A program made the translations under genes and the position numbers. Source: Gordonia hankookensis (GTDB taxonomy: Bacteria > Actinomycetota > Actinomycetes > Mycobacteriales > Mycobacteriaceae). From it: 64,000 nucleotides of DNA. The notes beneath the pieces are model-generated. The model was not told the origin of the DNA. It saw only the letters and a program-made list of their open reading frames with translations, and did no database searches. The stretch covers positions 1,364,001 to 1,428,000 of the forward strand of contig NZ_JACWMS010000001.1 in the NCBI RefSeq assembly GCF_014673215.1, given 5' to 3'. Positions 44,845 to 53,976 of this stretch are shown in pieces; the first letter of the stretch is position 1, and each line of letters opens with the position of its first letter.

Positions 44845-44887
44845 TGGTTCCAGCTTGGTTCACAGGCAGTACCCGAGAGGAGCTGGT

Positions 44888-45661
44888 GTGCCGATCACCA
44901 CGACACACACCGAGAACGGCATCGTGACCGTCACGGTGGACTACCCACCGGTCAACGCGTTGCCGTCGGCGGCGTGGTTCGAACTCGCCGACGCCATCAC
45001 CGCCGCGGGCGAGGACATGTCCACGCACGTGGTGATCCTGCGAGCCGAGGGCCGCGGCTTCAACGCGGGCGTCGACATCAAGGAAATGCAGGCGACCGAC
45101 GGCTTCGACGCCCTGATCGGAGCCAACCGCGGCTGCGCTGCAGCCTTCTCCGCGGTGTATGACTGCGCGGTGCCGGTGATCGTCGCGGTCAACGGCTTCT
45201 GCGTCGGCGGCGGAATCGGACTCGTCGGCAACGCCGACGTCATCGTCGCCTCCGACGATGCGGTCTTCGGCCTTCCCGAGGTCGACCGTGGCGCCCTCGG
45301 TGCCGCGACGCACCTGGCCCGGCTGGTGCCTCAGCACATGATGCGCACGCTGTACTACACGGCGCAGAACGTCACCGCCAAGCAGCTCGAGCACTTCGGC
45401 TCGGTGTACAAGGCCGTCCCCCGCGAAGAGCTCCTCGACACCGCGCTCGAGGTCGCCGAGAAGATCGCGGCCAAGGACACCCGCGTCATCCGGGCGGCGA
45501 AGGAAGCGATCAACCACATCGATCCTGTCGATGTGAAGGCCAGCTACCGCCTCGAACAGGGCTTCACCTTCGAACTCAACCTCGCCGGAGTCGCCGACGA
45601 GCACCGGGACGCTTTCGTCAGTACCGGTAAGACCTTGAACACCAATGGAGGACGCGCCTGA
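44888..45661 (+). CDS. echA20: EchA20, ring-opening crotonase-family hydrolase
   Basis: A 257-residue crotonase-fold protein resembling Rv3550: GFNAGVDIKEMQ and NGFCVGGGIGLVGNADV form the oxyanion hole. EchA20 hydrolytically opens the last-but-one ring (ring D) of the indane-CoA intermediate. The GTG start has GAGAGGAG five bases upstream. The stop overlaps the ipdA ATG (TGATG). Confidence 0.92.
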   Translation: MPITTTHTENGIVTVTVDYPPVNALPSAAWFELADAITAAGEDMSTHVVILRAEGRGFNAGVDIKEMQATDGFDALIGANRGCAAAFSAVYDCAVPVIVAVNGFCVGGGIGLVGNADVIVASDDAVFGLPEVDRGALGAATHLARLVPQHMMRTLYYTAQNVTAKQLEHFGSVYKAVPREELLDTALEVAEKIAAKDTRVIRAAKEAINHIDPVDVKASYRLEQGFTFELNLAGVADEHRDAFVSTGKTLNTNGGRA

Positions 45662-46596
45662 TGACGCCCACCCCGACCGACAAGACCAGCTCCCTCGACG
45701 ACGTCATCGGCGAGCTGCGCGACGGCATGACAATAGGCATCGGCGGCTGGGGCTCACGCCGCAAGCCGATGGCCCTGGTGCGCGCGCTGGCGCGCTCGGA
45801 CGTCAAGGACCTCACCGTGGTCACCTACGGTGGGCCCGACCTCGGATTGCTGTGCGCCGCAGGCAAGGTCCGGCGTGCGTACTACGGCTTCGTGTCGCTG
45901 GATTCCGCACCCTTCTATGACCCGTGGTTCGCGCAGGCACGTACGTCCGGCGCCATCGAGGCGCGGGAGATGGACGAGGGCATGGTCAAATGCGGTCTCG
46001 AGGCCGCGGCCTCGCGCCTGCCGTTCCTGCCGATCCGTGCGGGACTGGGCTCCGATGTCCCGACGTTCTGGGACGGTGAACTCAAGACGGTCGCCTCGCC
46101 TTACCCGGCTGCCGACGGCCGCACCGAGACCCTGATCGCGATGCCTGCGCTGCGGCTCGACGCCGCATTCGTCCACCTCGACCTGGCCGACAGTCGCGGC
46201 AACGCCGCCTACACCGGCGTCGACCCGTACTTCGACGATCTCTACTGTGCCGCCGCGGAACGGCGCTACCTGGAGACCGATCAGCTGGTCTCCACCGAGG
46301 TCTTGGTGAAAACCGTTCCCACGCAACGGCTGCTGCTCAATCGCATGAACGTCGATCGGGTGGTTCACACGCCGAACGGTGCACATTTCACCTTCGCAGG
46401 CACGGCAAGCGAAGCGAGTGGTCCGAATGTCCACAGCGACTACGGCCGCGACGAGAAGTTCCAGCAGTTCTATGTCGAATCCGCCAAGGATCCCGAGAAG
46501 TGGGCGGCGTTCTCGCGCCGATTCCTCGAGGTCGACGAGGCCGCCTATCAGCGTGCGGTCACCGAATGGCAGGGCGAGCAGGAGGATCAGCAGTGA
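45661..46596 (+). CDS. ipdA: IpdA, alpha subunit of COCHEA-CoA hydrolase
   Basis: A 311-residue CoA-transferase-family alpha subunit (GMTIGIGGWGSRRKPMALVRAL; YGGPDLGLL; GLGSDVPTFW). With IpdB it forms the heteromeric enzyme that opens the final ring of sterol degradation by hydrolysis rather than CoA transfer. Matches Rv3551 in order and size. Its 3' end overlaps ipdB by four bases (GTGA). Confidence 0.93.
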   Translation: MTPTPTDKTSSLDDVIGELRDGMTIGIGGWGSRRKPMALVRALARSDVKDLTVVTYGGPDLGLLCAAGKVRRAYYGFVSLDSAPFYDPWFAQARTSGAIEAREMDEGMVKCGLEAAASRLPFLPIRAGLGSDVPTFWDGELKTVASPYPAADGRTETLIAMPALRLDAAFVHLDLADSRGNAAYTGVDPYFDDLYCAAAERRYLETDQLVSTEVLVKTVPTQRLLLNRMNVDRVVHTPNGAHFTFAGTASEASGPNVHSDYGRDEKFQQFYVESAKDPEKWAAFSRRFLEVDEAAYQRAVTEWQGEQEDQQ

Positions 46597-47375
46597 GCAC
46601 CAGCACGAGTGACCCCAAGACGGTTGAGCCTGTCGAAACCACCCGGGCCGAATACTGCGTCATCGCCTGCGCCGAGATCTTCGCAGGCGCCGGGGAGATC
46701 ATGGCCTCGCCGATGGCACCGACCCCGCTGCTCGGCGCACGGCTGGCCCGGCTGACCACCGAGCCCGATCTGCTCATCACCGACGGCGAGGCACTGATCC
46801 TCGCCGACACCCCGGCGATCGGCAAGACCGGCCCCATCGAGGGATGGATGCCCTTCCGCAAGGTATTCGACGTCGTGGCCTCGGGTCGCCGTCACGTTGT
46901 CATGGGCGCCAATCAGATCGACCGGCACGGCAACCAGAACCTCTCGGCCTTCGGCCCGCTGCAACATCCGACCCGCCAGATGTTCGGCGTGCGTGGCGCT
47001 CCCGGCAACACGATCAACCATCCGACGAGTTACTGGGTGGCCCGCCATTCGTCGCGCGTCTTCACCGACCAGGTCGACATCGTGTCGGGCGTCGGCTACG
47101 ACAAGGTCGACGCCGACAACCCGGCCTACCGCTACCTGAACATCCCGCGTGTGGTGACGAATCTCGGCGTCTTCGACTTCGAGGGCCCCGACCACACCAT
47201 GCGCGCAGTGTCATTGCATCCGGGGGTGAGTGCCGACGAGGTCGCCGAGAACACCGGCTTCGAGATCGCAGGCCTCGAGTCCGCGCCGGCAACCCGCAAC
47301 CCCTCCGACGAGGAACTGACATTGATCCGAGATGTGCTCGACCCCAAGGGCGTCCGGAATCGAGAAGTGAAGTGA
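46593..47375 (+). CDS. ipdB: IpdB, beta subunit of COCHEA-CoA hydrolase
   Basis: A 260-residue CoA-transferase-family beta subunit (PLLGARLARLTTEPDLLITDGEA; MGANQIDRHGNQNLSAFG; APGNTINHPTSYW). Matches Rv3552. The GTG start overlaps the ipdA stop. The first dozen codons (encoding KTVEPVETTR) contain TTGAGCCTGTCGAAA, the reverse complement of a 15-mer in the repeat insert of the FadD17-like gene, so the N-terminal tail seems repeat-derived. Confidence 0.93.
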   Translation: MSTSTSDPKTVEPVETTRAEYCVIACAEIFAGAGEIMASPMAPTPLLGARLARLTTEPDLLITDGEALILADTPAIGKTGPIEGWMPFRKVFDVVASGRRHVVMGANQIDRHGNQNLSAFGPLQHPTRQMFGVRGAPGNTINHPTSYWVARHSSRVFTDQVDIVSGVGYDKVDADNPAYRYLNIPRVVTNLGVFDFEGPDHTMRAVSLHPGVSADEVAENTGFEIAGLESAPATRNPSDEELTLIRDVLDPKGVRNREVK

Positions 47376-48484
47376 CCGGACCCGAGACGGGCCGCCCGGG
47401 CGGTGTCCCCGCCCGGGCAGCCGGGCTGTCGACCAGATTCACCGAGCTCGTCGGTGTCGAGTACCCGATCGTCCAGACCGGCATGGGCTGGGTGTCGGGG
47501 CCGTCGCTGACGTCGGCGACGTCCAATGCGGGTGGTCTGGGCATCCTGGCGTCGGCGACCATGACCTACGACGAACTCGAGGCGGCGATCGCCAAGACGA
47601 AGTCGTTGACGGACAAGCCGTTCGGCGTCAACATCCGCGCCGACGCCACCGATGCCCCGGAGCGGATCGATCTCCTCATCCGCGAGGGCGTCAAAGTGGC
47701 GTCCTTTGCACTCGCCCCGAAGAAGGAGCTGATCGCCAAGCTCAAGGATCACGGCGTGGTGGTTATCCCGTCGATCGGCGCGGCGAAGCATGCCGTCAAG
47801 GTGGCATCCTGGGGCGCCGATGCGGTGATCGTGCAGGGCGGCGAGGGCGGTGGACACACCGGTCCGGTGGCGACCACCCTGCTGCTGCCGTCGGTTCTCG
47901 ACGCCCTCGGCGACAACGGGATTCCCGTGGTCGCAGCGGGCGGCTTCTTCGACGGTCGCGGACTCGTGGCGGCGTTGTCCTATGGCGCCGAGGGCGTCGC
48001 GATGGGCACCCGCTTCCTGCTCACCTCCGACAGTGCGGTCCCCGACTCGGTCAAGCAGGAATACATCGGGCGCGGCCTGGGTGACACCGTGGTATCGGTC
48101 AAGGTCGACGGCATGCCGCACCGCGTGCTGCGTACCCCGCTCGTGGAGGCGCTCGAGAGTGGCAGCAAGGCCAAGGCGCTCTACGCCGCGGCGCGGAATG
48201 CCAACGAGTTCAAGCAGTTGACCGGGATGAAGTGGACGACCATGCTCCGCGACGGTCGCACCATGCGCAAGTCCGGCGAGCGGACCTGGCAGCAGGTCAT
48301 CATGGCCGGCAACACACCGATGTTGTTACGCGCCGGGCTCGTCGAGGGCGACACCCGGGCAGGGGTGTTGGCATCGGGCCAGGTGGTCGGCATGATCGAT
48401 GACCTGCCCAGTTGCGACGAACTGATCCAATCGATCATGACGCAGGCGCATTCACGATTGAAGGCGCTCGGCTCGCTGTCCTGA
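47372..48484 (+). CDS. ipdC: IpdC, NPD-family flavin reductase
   Basis: A 370-residue TIM-barrel FMN protein (PIVQTGMGWVSGPSLTSATSNAGG; QGGEGGGHTGPV; AAGGFFDGRGLVAAL). Matches Rv3553 in position. IpdC acts on the CoA-bound ring C/D intermediate ahead of IpdAB. The GTG overlaps the ipdB stop (GTGA). The conserved GGGHTG loop is shared with the NPD protein at 21291-22439. Confidence 0.91.
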   Translation: MTGPETGRPGGVPARAAGLSTRFTELVGVEYPIVQTGMGWVSGPSLTSATSNAGGLGILASATMTYDELEAAIAKTKSLTDKPFGVNIRADATDAPERIDLLIREGVKVASFALAPKKELIAKLKDHGVVVIPSIGAAKHAVKVASWGADAVIVQGGEGGGHTGPVATTLLLPSVLDALGDNGIPVVAAGGFFDGRGLVAALSYGAEGVAMGTRFLLTSDSAVPDSVKQEYIGRGLGDTVVSVKVDGMPHRVLRTPLVEALESGSKAKALYAAARNANEFKQLTGMKWTTMLRDGRTMRKSGERTWQQVIMAGNTPMLLRAGLVEGDTRAGVLASGQVVGMIDDLPSCDELIQSIMTQAHSRLKALGSLS

Positions 48485-48520
48485 CGGACGCTCGTTGTCC
48501 TGGTCGATCACCCTGATCGA

Positions 48521-49486
48521 TCAGGGCACCAGCACCGTCCGGACACCCGGCACATCGGGCTCTGCCCAGATCCGCTCGACATCGGCGAGCGGGACGGTAC
48601 GGGTCTGCACCCCGATCCGTCCGGCATCGATCTCGTCCACCAAGGCCGGTAACTCGGCCAGGTAGCCGCGTGGTGTCACCGAGCCCTGTCCGCTGCCCTG
48701 CAGCCGGAAGTTGGCCGAACGCAGTACCGCCGAGGGCAACTCGAGCGTCGGCCCGGCGGTCGAGCCGATCTCGATCCAGTTCATCTCCCGTCCACGGTCG
48801 GATCGGGCGGTCACCAATGCGACCATCGCGTCGGCAGCGGGCCTGCCCCAGACAAAATCGAGCACGATGTCGACATCGGCCGCGGCGTCGGCGAGTGCTC
48901 GTGCGGTCGCCTCGCGGTCGTCGGTCAGGGCGACGATGTCGTCCACGCCACGATCGCCGAGCGCGTCGAGCCGCGCCCGGTCACGGCCCGCGCCGACCAC
49001 CCGCCCGGCGCCGAGCAACTTCGCGACCTCGACGGCCATCGAGCCGGCATTTCCGGTGGCGCCCAACACCAGTACGCTCTGCCCAGGCTCGATCGGCACA
49101 CGCGTGCGTAGCGCCACCCACGACGACATCGCCGGATTCATCGCGGCCGCGATGGCGACCACGTCCGCGTCCGGGGGAAGTGCCACGCTGCGCCGGGAAT
49201 CGATGACCGTGCGCGCGGCGAGAGTGCCGATCGTGTCGTCGTCGGCAGCGAAGTAGACCAGCGTGCCGTCGGCGCGACGACCGACGCCGTCGATCCCCGG
49301 AACCATCGGCAGGACGCCGGTACTCGTGTAGTGAGTGCCCGACGCTCCGGACCGGGTACGCGGGTGCAGCCCGACGGCAAGTACCTCGACCACTTCCTGC
49401 CCGCCGCCGACCGCCGGCAGTTCGAACGGTTGATGGTGCGGCGGCTCGTCGAAGGACGTCACCACCGCGGCATTGACCAGTACCAT
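48521..49486 (-). CDS. MDR-family quinone/zinc-less alcohol oxidoreductase
   Basis: A 321-residue medium-chain dehydrogenase/reductase. The NADPH-binding motif LVLGATGNAGSMAVEVAKLLGA is present; no zinc-ligand cysteines are seen, so it belongs to the quinone oxidoreductase side. It is divergent from a MarR regulator with two palindromes between them, so it is probably the target of that regulator and senses or detoxifies an electrophile. It interrupts the KstR2 gene order and looks like a separate module. Confidence 0.87.
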   Translation of the reverse strand: MVLVNAAVVTSFDEPPHHQPFELPAVGGGQEVVEVLAVGLHPRTRSGASGTHYTSTGVLPMVPGIDGVGRRADGTLVYFAADDDTIGTLAARTVIDSRRSVALPPDADVVAIAAAMNPAMSSWVALRTRVPIEPGQSVLVLGATGNAGSMAVEVAKLLGAGRVVGAGRDRARLDALGDRGVDDIVALTDDREATARALADAAADVDIVLDFVWGRPAADAMVALVTARSDRGREMNWIEIGSTAGPTLELPSAVLRSANFRLQGSGQGSVTPRGYLAELPALVDEIDAGRIGVQTRTVPLADVERIWAEPDVPGVRTVLVP

Positions 49487-49502
49487 TCCGACCTCCTAAT
49501 AG

Positions 49503-49541
49503 TTGGTGACACGTACCAATATAGTTTGTCTCACGTACTAT
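49503..49541. promoter_or_regulatory. Putative MarR operators (two palindromes)
   Basis: Two adjacent inverted repeats in the 74-base divergent gap: TTGGT-N7-ACCAA (49503-49519) and ATAGT-N11-ACTAT (49521-49541). They also share the direct repeat CACGTAC. Both overlap where the divergent promoters should be. Confidence 0.65.
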
Positions 49542-49560
49542 GTCCAGCTAGACTTCCGCC

Positions 49561-49983
49561 ATGGCACGTGCACCCGACCCTCTGAACGACGTCGACGCGT
49601 TGGCGCAGCTGTCCTTCGTCGTGCAGCAGAAGCTCCAACGACGTTCCGCCGACCACGACCTCTCGATGATCCAGACACGACTGCTCGGCGTCCTCCGCGA
49701 TCGGCGGCCGACCATGAAAGAGCTTGCAGAACTGCTGGATCTGGACAAGTCGAGTATCAGTGGCCTGGTCGACCGCGCCGAGCAGCGCGGACTGGTGACG
49801 CGCAGCCCTGACGACACCGATCGTCGCGCCATGCGGGTGTCGCTGTCCGACGCGGGCGCCATCGTCGTCGCCGACGTGACGGACAGGTTCTCCGACGACA
49901 TGTCCGCGTTGCTCGATCCACTCTCGGCCGCCGACCGTCGGAACCTGACCGAGTTGATCAGCCGGATACTGCCGAATCCGTAG
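49561..49983 (+). CDS. MarR-family transcriptional regulator
   Basis: A 140-residue MarR protein. The winged helix spans about 37-98, with MKELAELLDLDKSSISGLVDRAEQRGLV and the wing DDTDRRAMRVSLSDAG. Divergent from the MDR oxidoreductase, which it most likely controls. The 3' end overlaps the convergent ligase by 26 bases. Confidence 0.9.
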   Translation: MARAPDPLNDVDALAQLSFVVQQKLQRRSADHDLSMIQTRLLGVLRDRRPTMKELAELLDLDKSSISGLVDRAEQRGLVTRSPDDTDRRAMRVSLSDAGAIVVADVTDRFSDDMSALLDPLSAADRRNLTELISRILPNP

Positions 49984-51571
49984 CCAGCTCCGCGTGCCGG
50001 ACGCGCAGATCCTTCTTGAGGATCTTGCCGCTCGGGTTCTTCGGCAGCGCGTCAGCGAAGACCACGAATTTGGGACGCTTGAAACCCGCGAGAACGCCGG
50101 CAAGGTGGTGCTCGACGGCCTCCTCGGTCAACGTGGCACCATCCTTGGGCACGACGACGGCGGTCACCGCCTCGATCCATTTCGGGTGTGGCACACCGAA
50201 GACCGCGACCTCGGCGACTCCGTCGAGCAGGTAGATGGCCTCCTCGACCTCGCGGGAGGCGACATTCTCGCCGCCGGTCTTGATCATGTCCTTCTTGCGG
50301 TCGACCACCGACAGGTACCCGTCCTCGTCGACGATGCCGAGGTCACCGGAATGGAACCAACCGTTCCGGAACGCGACGGCGGTCTTCTCCTCGTCGTTGA
50401 AATACCCGAGACAGGCATGCGGGCTGCGGTGCACGATCTCACCGACCTCGCCGACCGGGACGGGGTTGTCCTCGTCGTCGACGACCCGCGTCTCCACGTT
50501 GAGCGCGGCCCGGCCCGCGGACCCGGCGCGGTCGATCTGCTCATGCGGCTGCAGGATGGTTGCGAGCGGCGACATCTCGGTCTGGCCGTAGAAGTTCCAC
50601 AGCGAGACGTCCGGCAGACGCTCCGACATCTCGCGGAGCACCTCGACCGGCATCGGTGACGCGCCGTAGTAGCCCTTGCGCAGCGACGACAGGTCGCGGG
50701 TGTCGAAATCGGGATGCCGCAACAACGAGATCCACACCGTCGGCGGACAGAACAGCTTGGTCGCCCGGTGCGATTCGACCGTCGCGAGGATCGCGGCCGG
50801 ATCGGGACCGGGCAGGATGATGCTCGTCGCACCCAGGTAGACGTCGACCGACAGAAAGCAGTCCAGCTGTGCGCAATGGAAGAGCGGCAGCGAGTGGACC
50901 TCCACGTCGTCACCGCTCATACCGCCGTCGACGATGCACGAAACGTACTGATTGATGAGCGATTTCGACGACAGCAGCACACCCTTCGGACGCGACTCGG
51001 TGCCGGAGGTGTACATCAGGCGAAGCGGATCGTCGTCGGCGACGGGCACCTGGGGCGGCGTGGGGTCACCGGCGAGCATCCAGTCGTCGACGCTGTCCCA
51101 GTCTGCGCCCGGCGCGCCCCCACCCATCGTGATCACACCCGTGATCGCGTCGGTGACGCCGGACAATCGCATCGCCGTGGTCACCGTGGGCACCAACGCG
51201 TCCTCGGCGACCACCGCCCGCGCGCCCGAGTGATCGAGGATGTAGGCGATCTCCTCGGGTCCGAGTCCGAAGTTCACCGGCACCAGGACCACCCCGAGCC
51301 GTGCGGTCGCATAGTGCAGCACCGCGAACTGCCAGCAGTTGTGACTCACCAATGCCAGACGTTCGCCCTTGACCAGGCCCCGCGCGGTGAGCGCGTTGGC
51401 ACACCGGTTCACGGCCGAATCGAACTCGCCGAACGTGAGCGTCATGTCTCCGCTGATGATGGCGGCCTTGGTAGGGCTCCGCAGTGCGCTTCGACGTAGC
51501 AGATCACCGAGGGTGTGTTGGCGGGCAGTGTCGATCGCGGCCGCCGTCGGGGATGTGAAGCGCTCTGCCAT
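49958..51571 (-). CDS. Acyl-CoA ligase (FadD family)
   Basis: A 537-residue ANL ligase with NFYGQTEMSP, HSGDLGIVDEDGYL, KTGGENVASREVE and NPSGKILKKDLR. The P-loop reads YTSGTESRPKGV: the usual second threonine-glycine (TTG) is replaced by TES, a variation found in some CoA ligases. It lies upstream of kstR2's 3' side on the same strand (kstR2 is 70 bases upstream), so it could be co-transcribed with kstR2. Substrate unknown. Confidence 0.87.
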   Translation of the reverse strand: MAERFTSPTAAAIDTARQHTLGDLLRRSALRSPTKAAIISGDMTLTFGEFDSAVNRCANALTARGLVKGERLALVSHNCWQFAVLHYATARLGVVLVPVNFGLGPEEIAYILDHSGARAVVAEDALVPTVTTAMRLSGVTDAITGVITMGGGAPGADWDSVDDWMLAGDPTPPQVPVADDDPLRLMYTSGTESRPKGVLLSSKSLINQYVSCIVDGGMSGDDVEVHSLPLFHCAQLDCFLSVDVYLGATSIILPGPDPAAILATVESHRATKLFCPPTVWISLLRHPDFDTRDLSSLRKGYYGASPMPVEVLREMSERLPDVSLWNFYGQTEMSPLATILQPHEQIDRAGSAGRAALNVETRVVDDEDNPVPVGEVGEIVHRSPHACLGYFNDEEKTAVAFRNGWFHSGDLGIVDEDGYLSVVDRKKDMIKTGGENVASREVEEAIYLLDGVAEVAVFGVPHPKWIEAVTAVVVPKDGATLTEEAVEHHLAGVLAGFKRPKFVVFADALPKNPSGKILKKDLRVRHAELATDSAVSG

Positions 51572-51641
51572 GGGTGTCCTCCGCTACGTTCCGGACCATC
51601 GGTGTTATCCGGGTCACAGTACCGAACGCGGGGCAGCCCGG

Positions 51642-52241
51642 TCAGCGCGGCAGGATCCCGTCGAGGACGATCGACAGATACTGGGCGGCGATGTCGTCGG
51701 CCGACAACGCACCGCCCGGGCGGTACCAGCGCACCGCGACCCAGACCGTGTCGCGCAGAAAGCGATAGGCCAGCTCGACGTCGAGGTCGGCGCGGAACTC
51801 GCCGTCGTCGACGCCCCGCCGCAGGACGGCATGCCACAGCAGTCGGAACTCCGTGTTGCGCTCCCCGATGTAGGCGAACCGCTCCTGTCCGGCAAGCCGT
51901 TTGGCCTCGTCCTGATAGATCGCGACGGCATTGCGCTGCTCGTCGATGGCCTCGAACGACGAGACGATGAGGCCGCGCAATGTCTCGGCGGCGGTCAGTC
52001 CGGCGTCGGCGATCACCCGGTACCGTGCGAAGAGGTCGTCGAGAAAGCCCCGGAGGATCTCGTCGACGATGGATTCCTTGGAGTCGAAGTGATGGTAGAG
52101 GCTGCCGGACAGGATGCCGGCGGCATCGGCGATGTCACGCACGGTGGTGGAGCGCAGGCCCTGCTCGGCGAACATCTTTCCCGCCGTGGTCAGCAATTCG
52201 TCGCGCCGAGTGGAGCCGGAGACGGTGCCGCGGGGTGCCAT
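51642..52241 (-). CDS. kstR2: KstR2, TetR-family repressor of ring C/D degradation
   Basis: A 199-residue TetR protein matching Rv3557c. The helix-turn-helix and its flank are nearly identical (STTVRDIADAAGILSGSLYHHF, about 31-52), as are FARYRVIADAG, AIYQDEAKRLAGQ, LDVELAYRFLRDTVWVAVRWYRPGG and QYLSIVLDGI. KstR2 represses the C/D-ring genes and is induced by HIP-CoA. A KstR2-type box 12 bases upstream indicates autorepression. Confidence 0.94.
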   Translation of the reverse strand: MAPRGTVSGSTRRDELLTTAGKMFAEQGLRSTTVRDIADAAGILSGSLYHHFDSKESIVDEILRGFLDDLFARYRVIADAGLTAAETLRGLIVSSFEAIDEQRNAVAIYQDEAKRLAGQERFAYIGERNTEFRLLWHAVLRRGVDDGEFRADLDVELAYRFLRDTVWVAVRWYRPGGALSADDIAAQYLSIVLDGILPR

Positions 52242-52252
52242 GCAGTCACCCT

Positions 52253-52266
52253 AGCAAGCGCTTGGC
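52253..52266. promoter_or_regulatory. KstR2 operator at kstR2
   Basis: AGCAAGCGCTTGGC matches AnCAAGnnCTTGnT except for the final base. It is 12 bases upstream of the kstR2 ATG. Confidence 0.78.
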
Positions 52267-52310
52267 CGGTTTCGTGGACCGTCGCGGCACGGTCGAGCGT
52301 CCCGAACGCG

Positions 52311-52347
52311 ACATCGGCCGGGCACAGTGGATGCACCCGGCCGATGT
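52311..52347 (-). terminator. Hairpin terminator after aldehyde dehydrogenase
   Basis: A perfect 12-bp stem (ACATCGGCCGGG with CCCGGCCGATGT) and a 13-base loop, ten bases after the stop of the minus-strand aldehyde dehydrogenase. No T-run follows, which is common in high-GC actinobacteria. Confidence 0.7.
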
Positions 52348-52356
52348 CGGTGAGGA

Positions 52357-53865
52357 TCAGCGCTTCTTGAGCTTCTTGATGGCGCGCTTGTTCAGCCGCC
52401 TCCAGAGTTTCATCTGACCGTTGGTCATCTTGGCGTCGCGGGCCGTGAACGGCGGCGACATCATCTCGGCGACCTTCAGCGGCATCGAGGACACGGCGAT
52501 CGCACGCGCATGACTGAACGTGTCGAAGCCCGTCTTGCCGTGATAGCCGCCCATCCCGCTGCGACCGACACCGCCGAACGGGAGTTCGGCACCGAACATG
52601 TGCAGGGCGAAGTCGTTGGCGTTGATCGACCCGCTGCGGGTGCCGTCGGCAAGACGAGCGAGGTTCTCGTTGTCGTCGCCGCACCAGTACATGGTCAGCG
52701 GGTGCGGATGCGCGGCGATGTAGCGGATGGCCTCGGCCAGATCGCGGTACGGGTACACGGTGAGGACCGGCCCGAAGACCTCGTCCTCTTCGATCTTCAT
52801 GCCCGCCTTGACCCCGGTCAGCAGCGTCGGCGCGATCTTGCGCTTCTCGGCGTCCGGCAGCGGCTCGCCGGCAGGCACCACCTGGCGGACGTCGGCCCCG
52901 AGTTCCTGCGCGTCGGCGATCAGCCCGAGGATGCGGTCGTAGTTCTTCTGGTTGATCGTCGCCGTGTATTCGGGGTTGTTGCGGACGGTCGCGAAGTTCG
53001 CCGTCCAACGCGCTATGACCTTGTCGGTGAACTCGCCGACCTTGGCCTCGGGCACGAACACGTAGTCGGGGCACAGGCAGACCTGGCCGCCGTTGACCAT
53101 CCGCGCGTCGGCGAGCATCGTGGCCGCCTTGTCGATGTCGGCATCCGGATCGACGACCGCGGGGTTCTTGCCGCCGAGCTCCAGGGTGACGGGCACCAGG
53201 TTCTTCGCAGCCTCCTGGGCCACCGACGCTCCGACCTCCGGTGACCCGGTGAAGAACATGTGGTCGACCTTGAGCTTGGCGAAGTCGGCGCCGCCACCGT
53301 GCTTGCTGGTGATCACGGCGAGCTCTTCGATCGAGAAGTAGTCGGGTGCGTGCTTGGCGATCACATCGGTGGTCCGCGCGGTGATCGACGACGGGCGCAT
53401 GAGCACCCGGTTACCCGCGGCGAAGGCGGCACCGGCCGGGACGAAGGTCAGCTGCAGCGGGAAGTTCCACGGCCCCATGATGCCGACGACGCCGAGTGGA
53501 TCGTGTCGGATGCGCTGCTTGAAACCCAACGCCCCCTGCACTTTTGCGGTGTTGCTCTCCTGCATCCACTTCTCGACACCACGGCGCTGATGGGTCAGGT
53601 CGACCATGCAGCCCGCGACGTCGGCGGCGAGGGACAACTCACGCGGCCGGGTGCCGAAGTCCTCGTTCAGCGCCTCCGCGATCTCGTCGGCGTTGTCGAG
53701 AAGCAACGACGAGAGGCGAGTGATCCGGTCGATACGGGTCTTGGCATCGGGGATGCCGTCCCGCAGGAACGCGGCGCGCTGGATGTCCAGCAGTTCGGGC
53801 ATGGTGTGCGCTTCCGACGACACCCGGCCCGAAACCGCGGTGTTCACCTCTGCTGGCTTGGTCAT
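52357..53865 (-). CDS. Aldehyde dehydrogenase, coniferyl-aldehyde/ALDH3-like
   Basis: A 502-residue aldehyde dehydrogenase with PWNFP (Asn134), FFTGSPEVG, LELGGKNP (Glu229) and the nucleophile Cys263 in NGGQVC. The cofactor-contacting lysine usually found in the KPSE motif is arginine here (MRPSS, Arg157), which may alter cofactor binding. The C-terminus is a lysine/arginine-rich tail. It lies between kstR2 and fadA6 with no KstR2 box of its own. Substrate unknown. Confidence 0.88.
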   Translation of the reverse strand: MTKPAEVNTAVSGRVSSEAHTMPELLDIQRAAFLRDGIPDAKTRIDRITRLSSLLLDNADEIAEALNEDFGTRPRELSLAADVAGCMVDLTHQRRGVEKWMQESNTAKVQGALGFKQRIRHDPLGVVGIMGPWNFPLQLTFVPAGAAFAAGNRVLMRPSSITARTTDVIAKHAPDYFSIEELAVITSKHGGGADFAKLKVDHMFFTGSPEVGASVAQEAAKNLVPVTLELGGKNPAVVDPDADIDKAATMLADARMVNGGQVCLCPDYVFVPEAKVGEFTDKVIARWTANFATVRNNPEYTATINQKNYDRILGLIADAQELGADVRQVVPAGEPLPDAEKRKIAPTLLTGVKAGMKIEEDEVFGPVLTVYPYRDLAEAIRYIAAHPHPLTMYWCGDDNENLARLADGTRSGSINANDFALHMFGAELPFGGVGRSGMGGYHGKTGFDTFSHARAIAVSSMPLKVAEMMSPPFTARDAKMTNGQMKLWRRLNKRAIKKLKKR

Positions 53866-53976
53866 CGAGATCCTCCGATAGTGCTGGTGGCGAGCGCCCT
53901 CAAGAGACGAACTCGCGCGTTTGTTCCAGCATAGTATGCGTCAGATCACACGGTTCTGGCCACATGCGTTTTCAGA

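Noticed and set aside
45661..47375. IpdA/IpdB as an ordinary CoA-transferase pair
   Set aside because: The family fold is that of CoA transferases, but order with echA20, ipdC and the KstR2 box identifies the ring-opening hydrolase.
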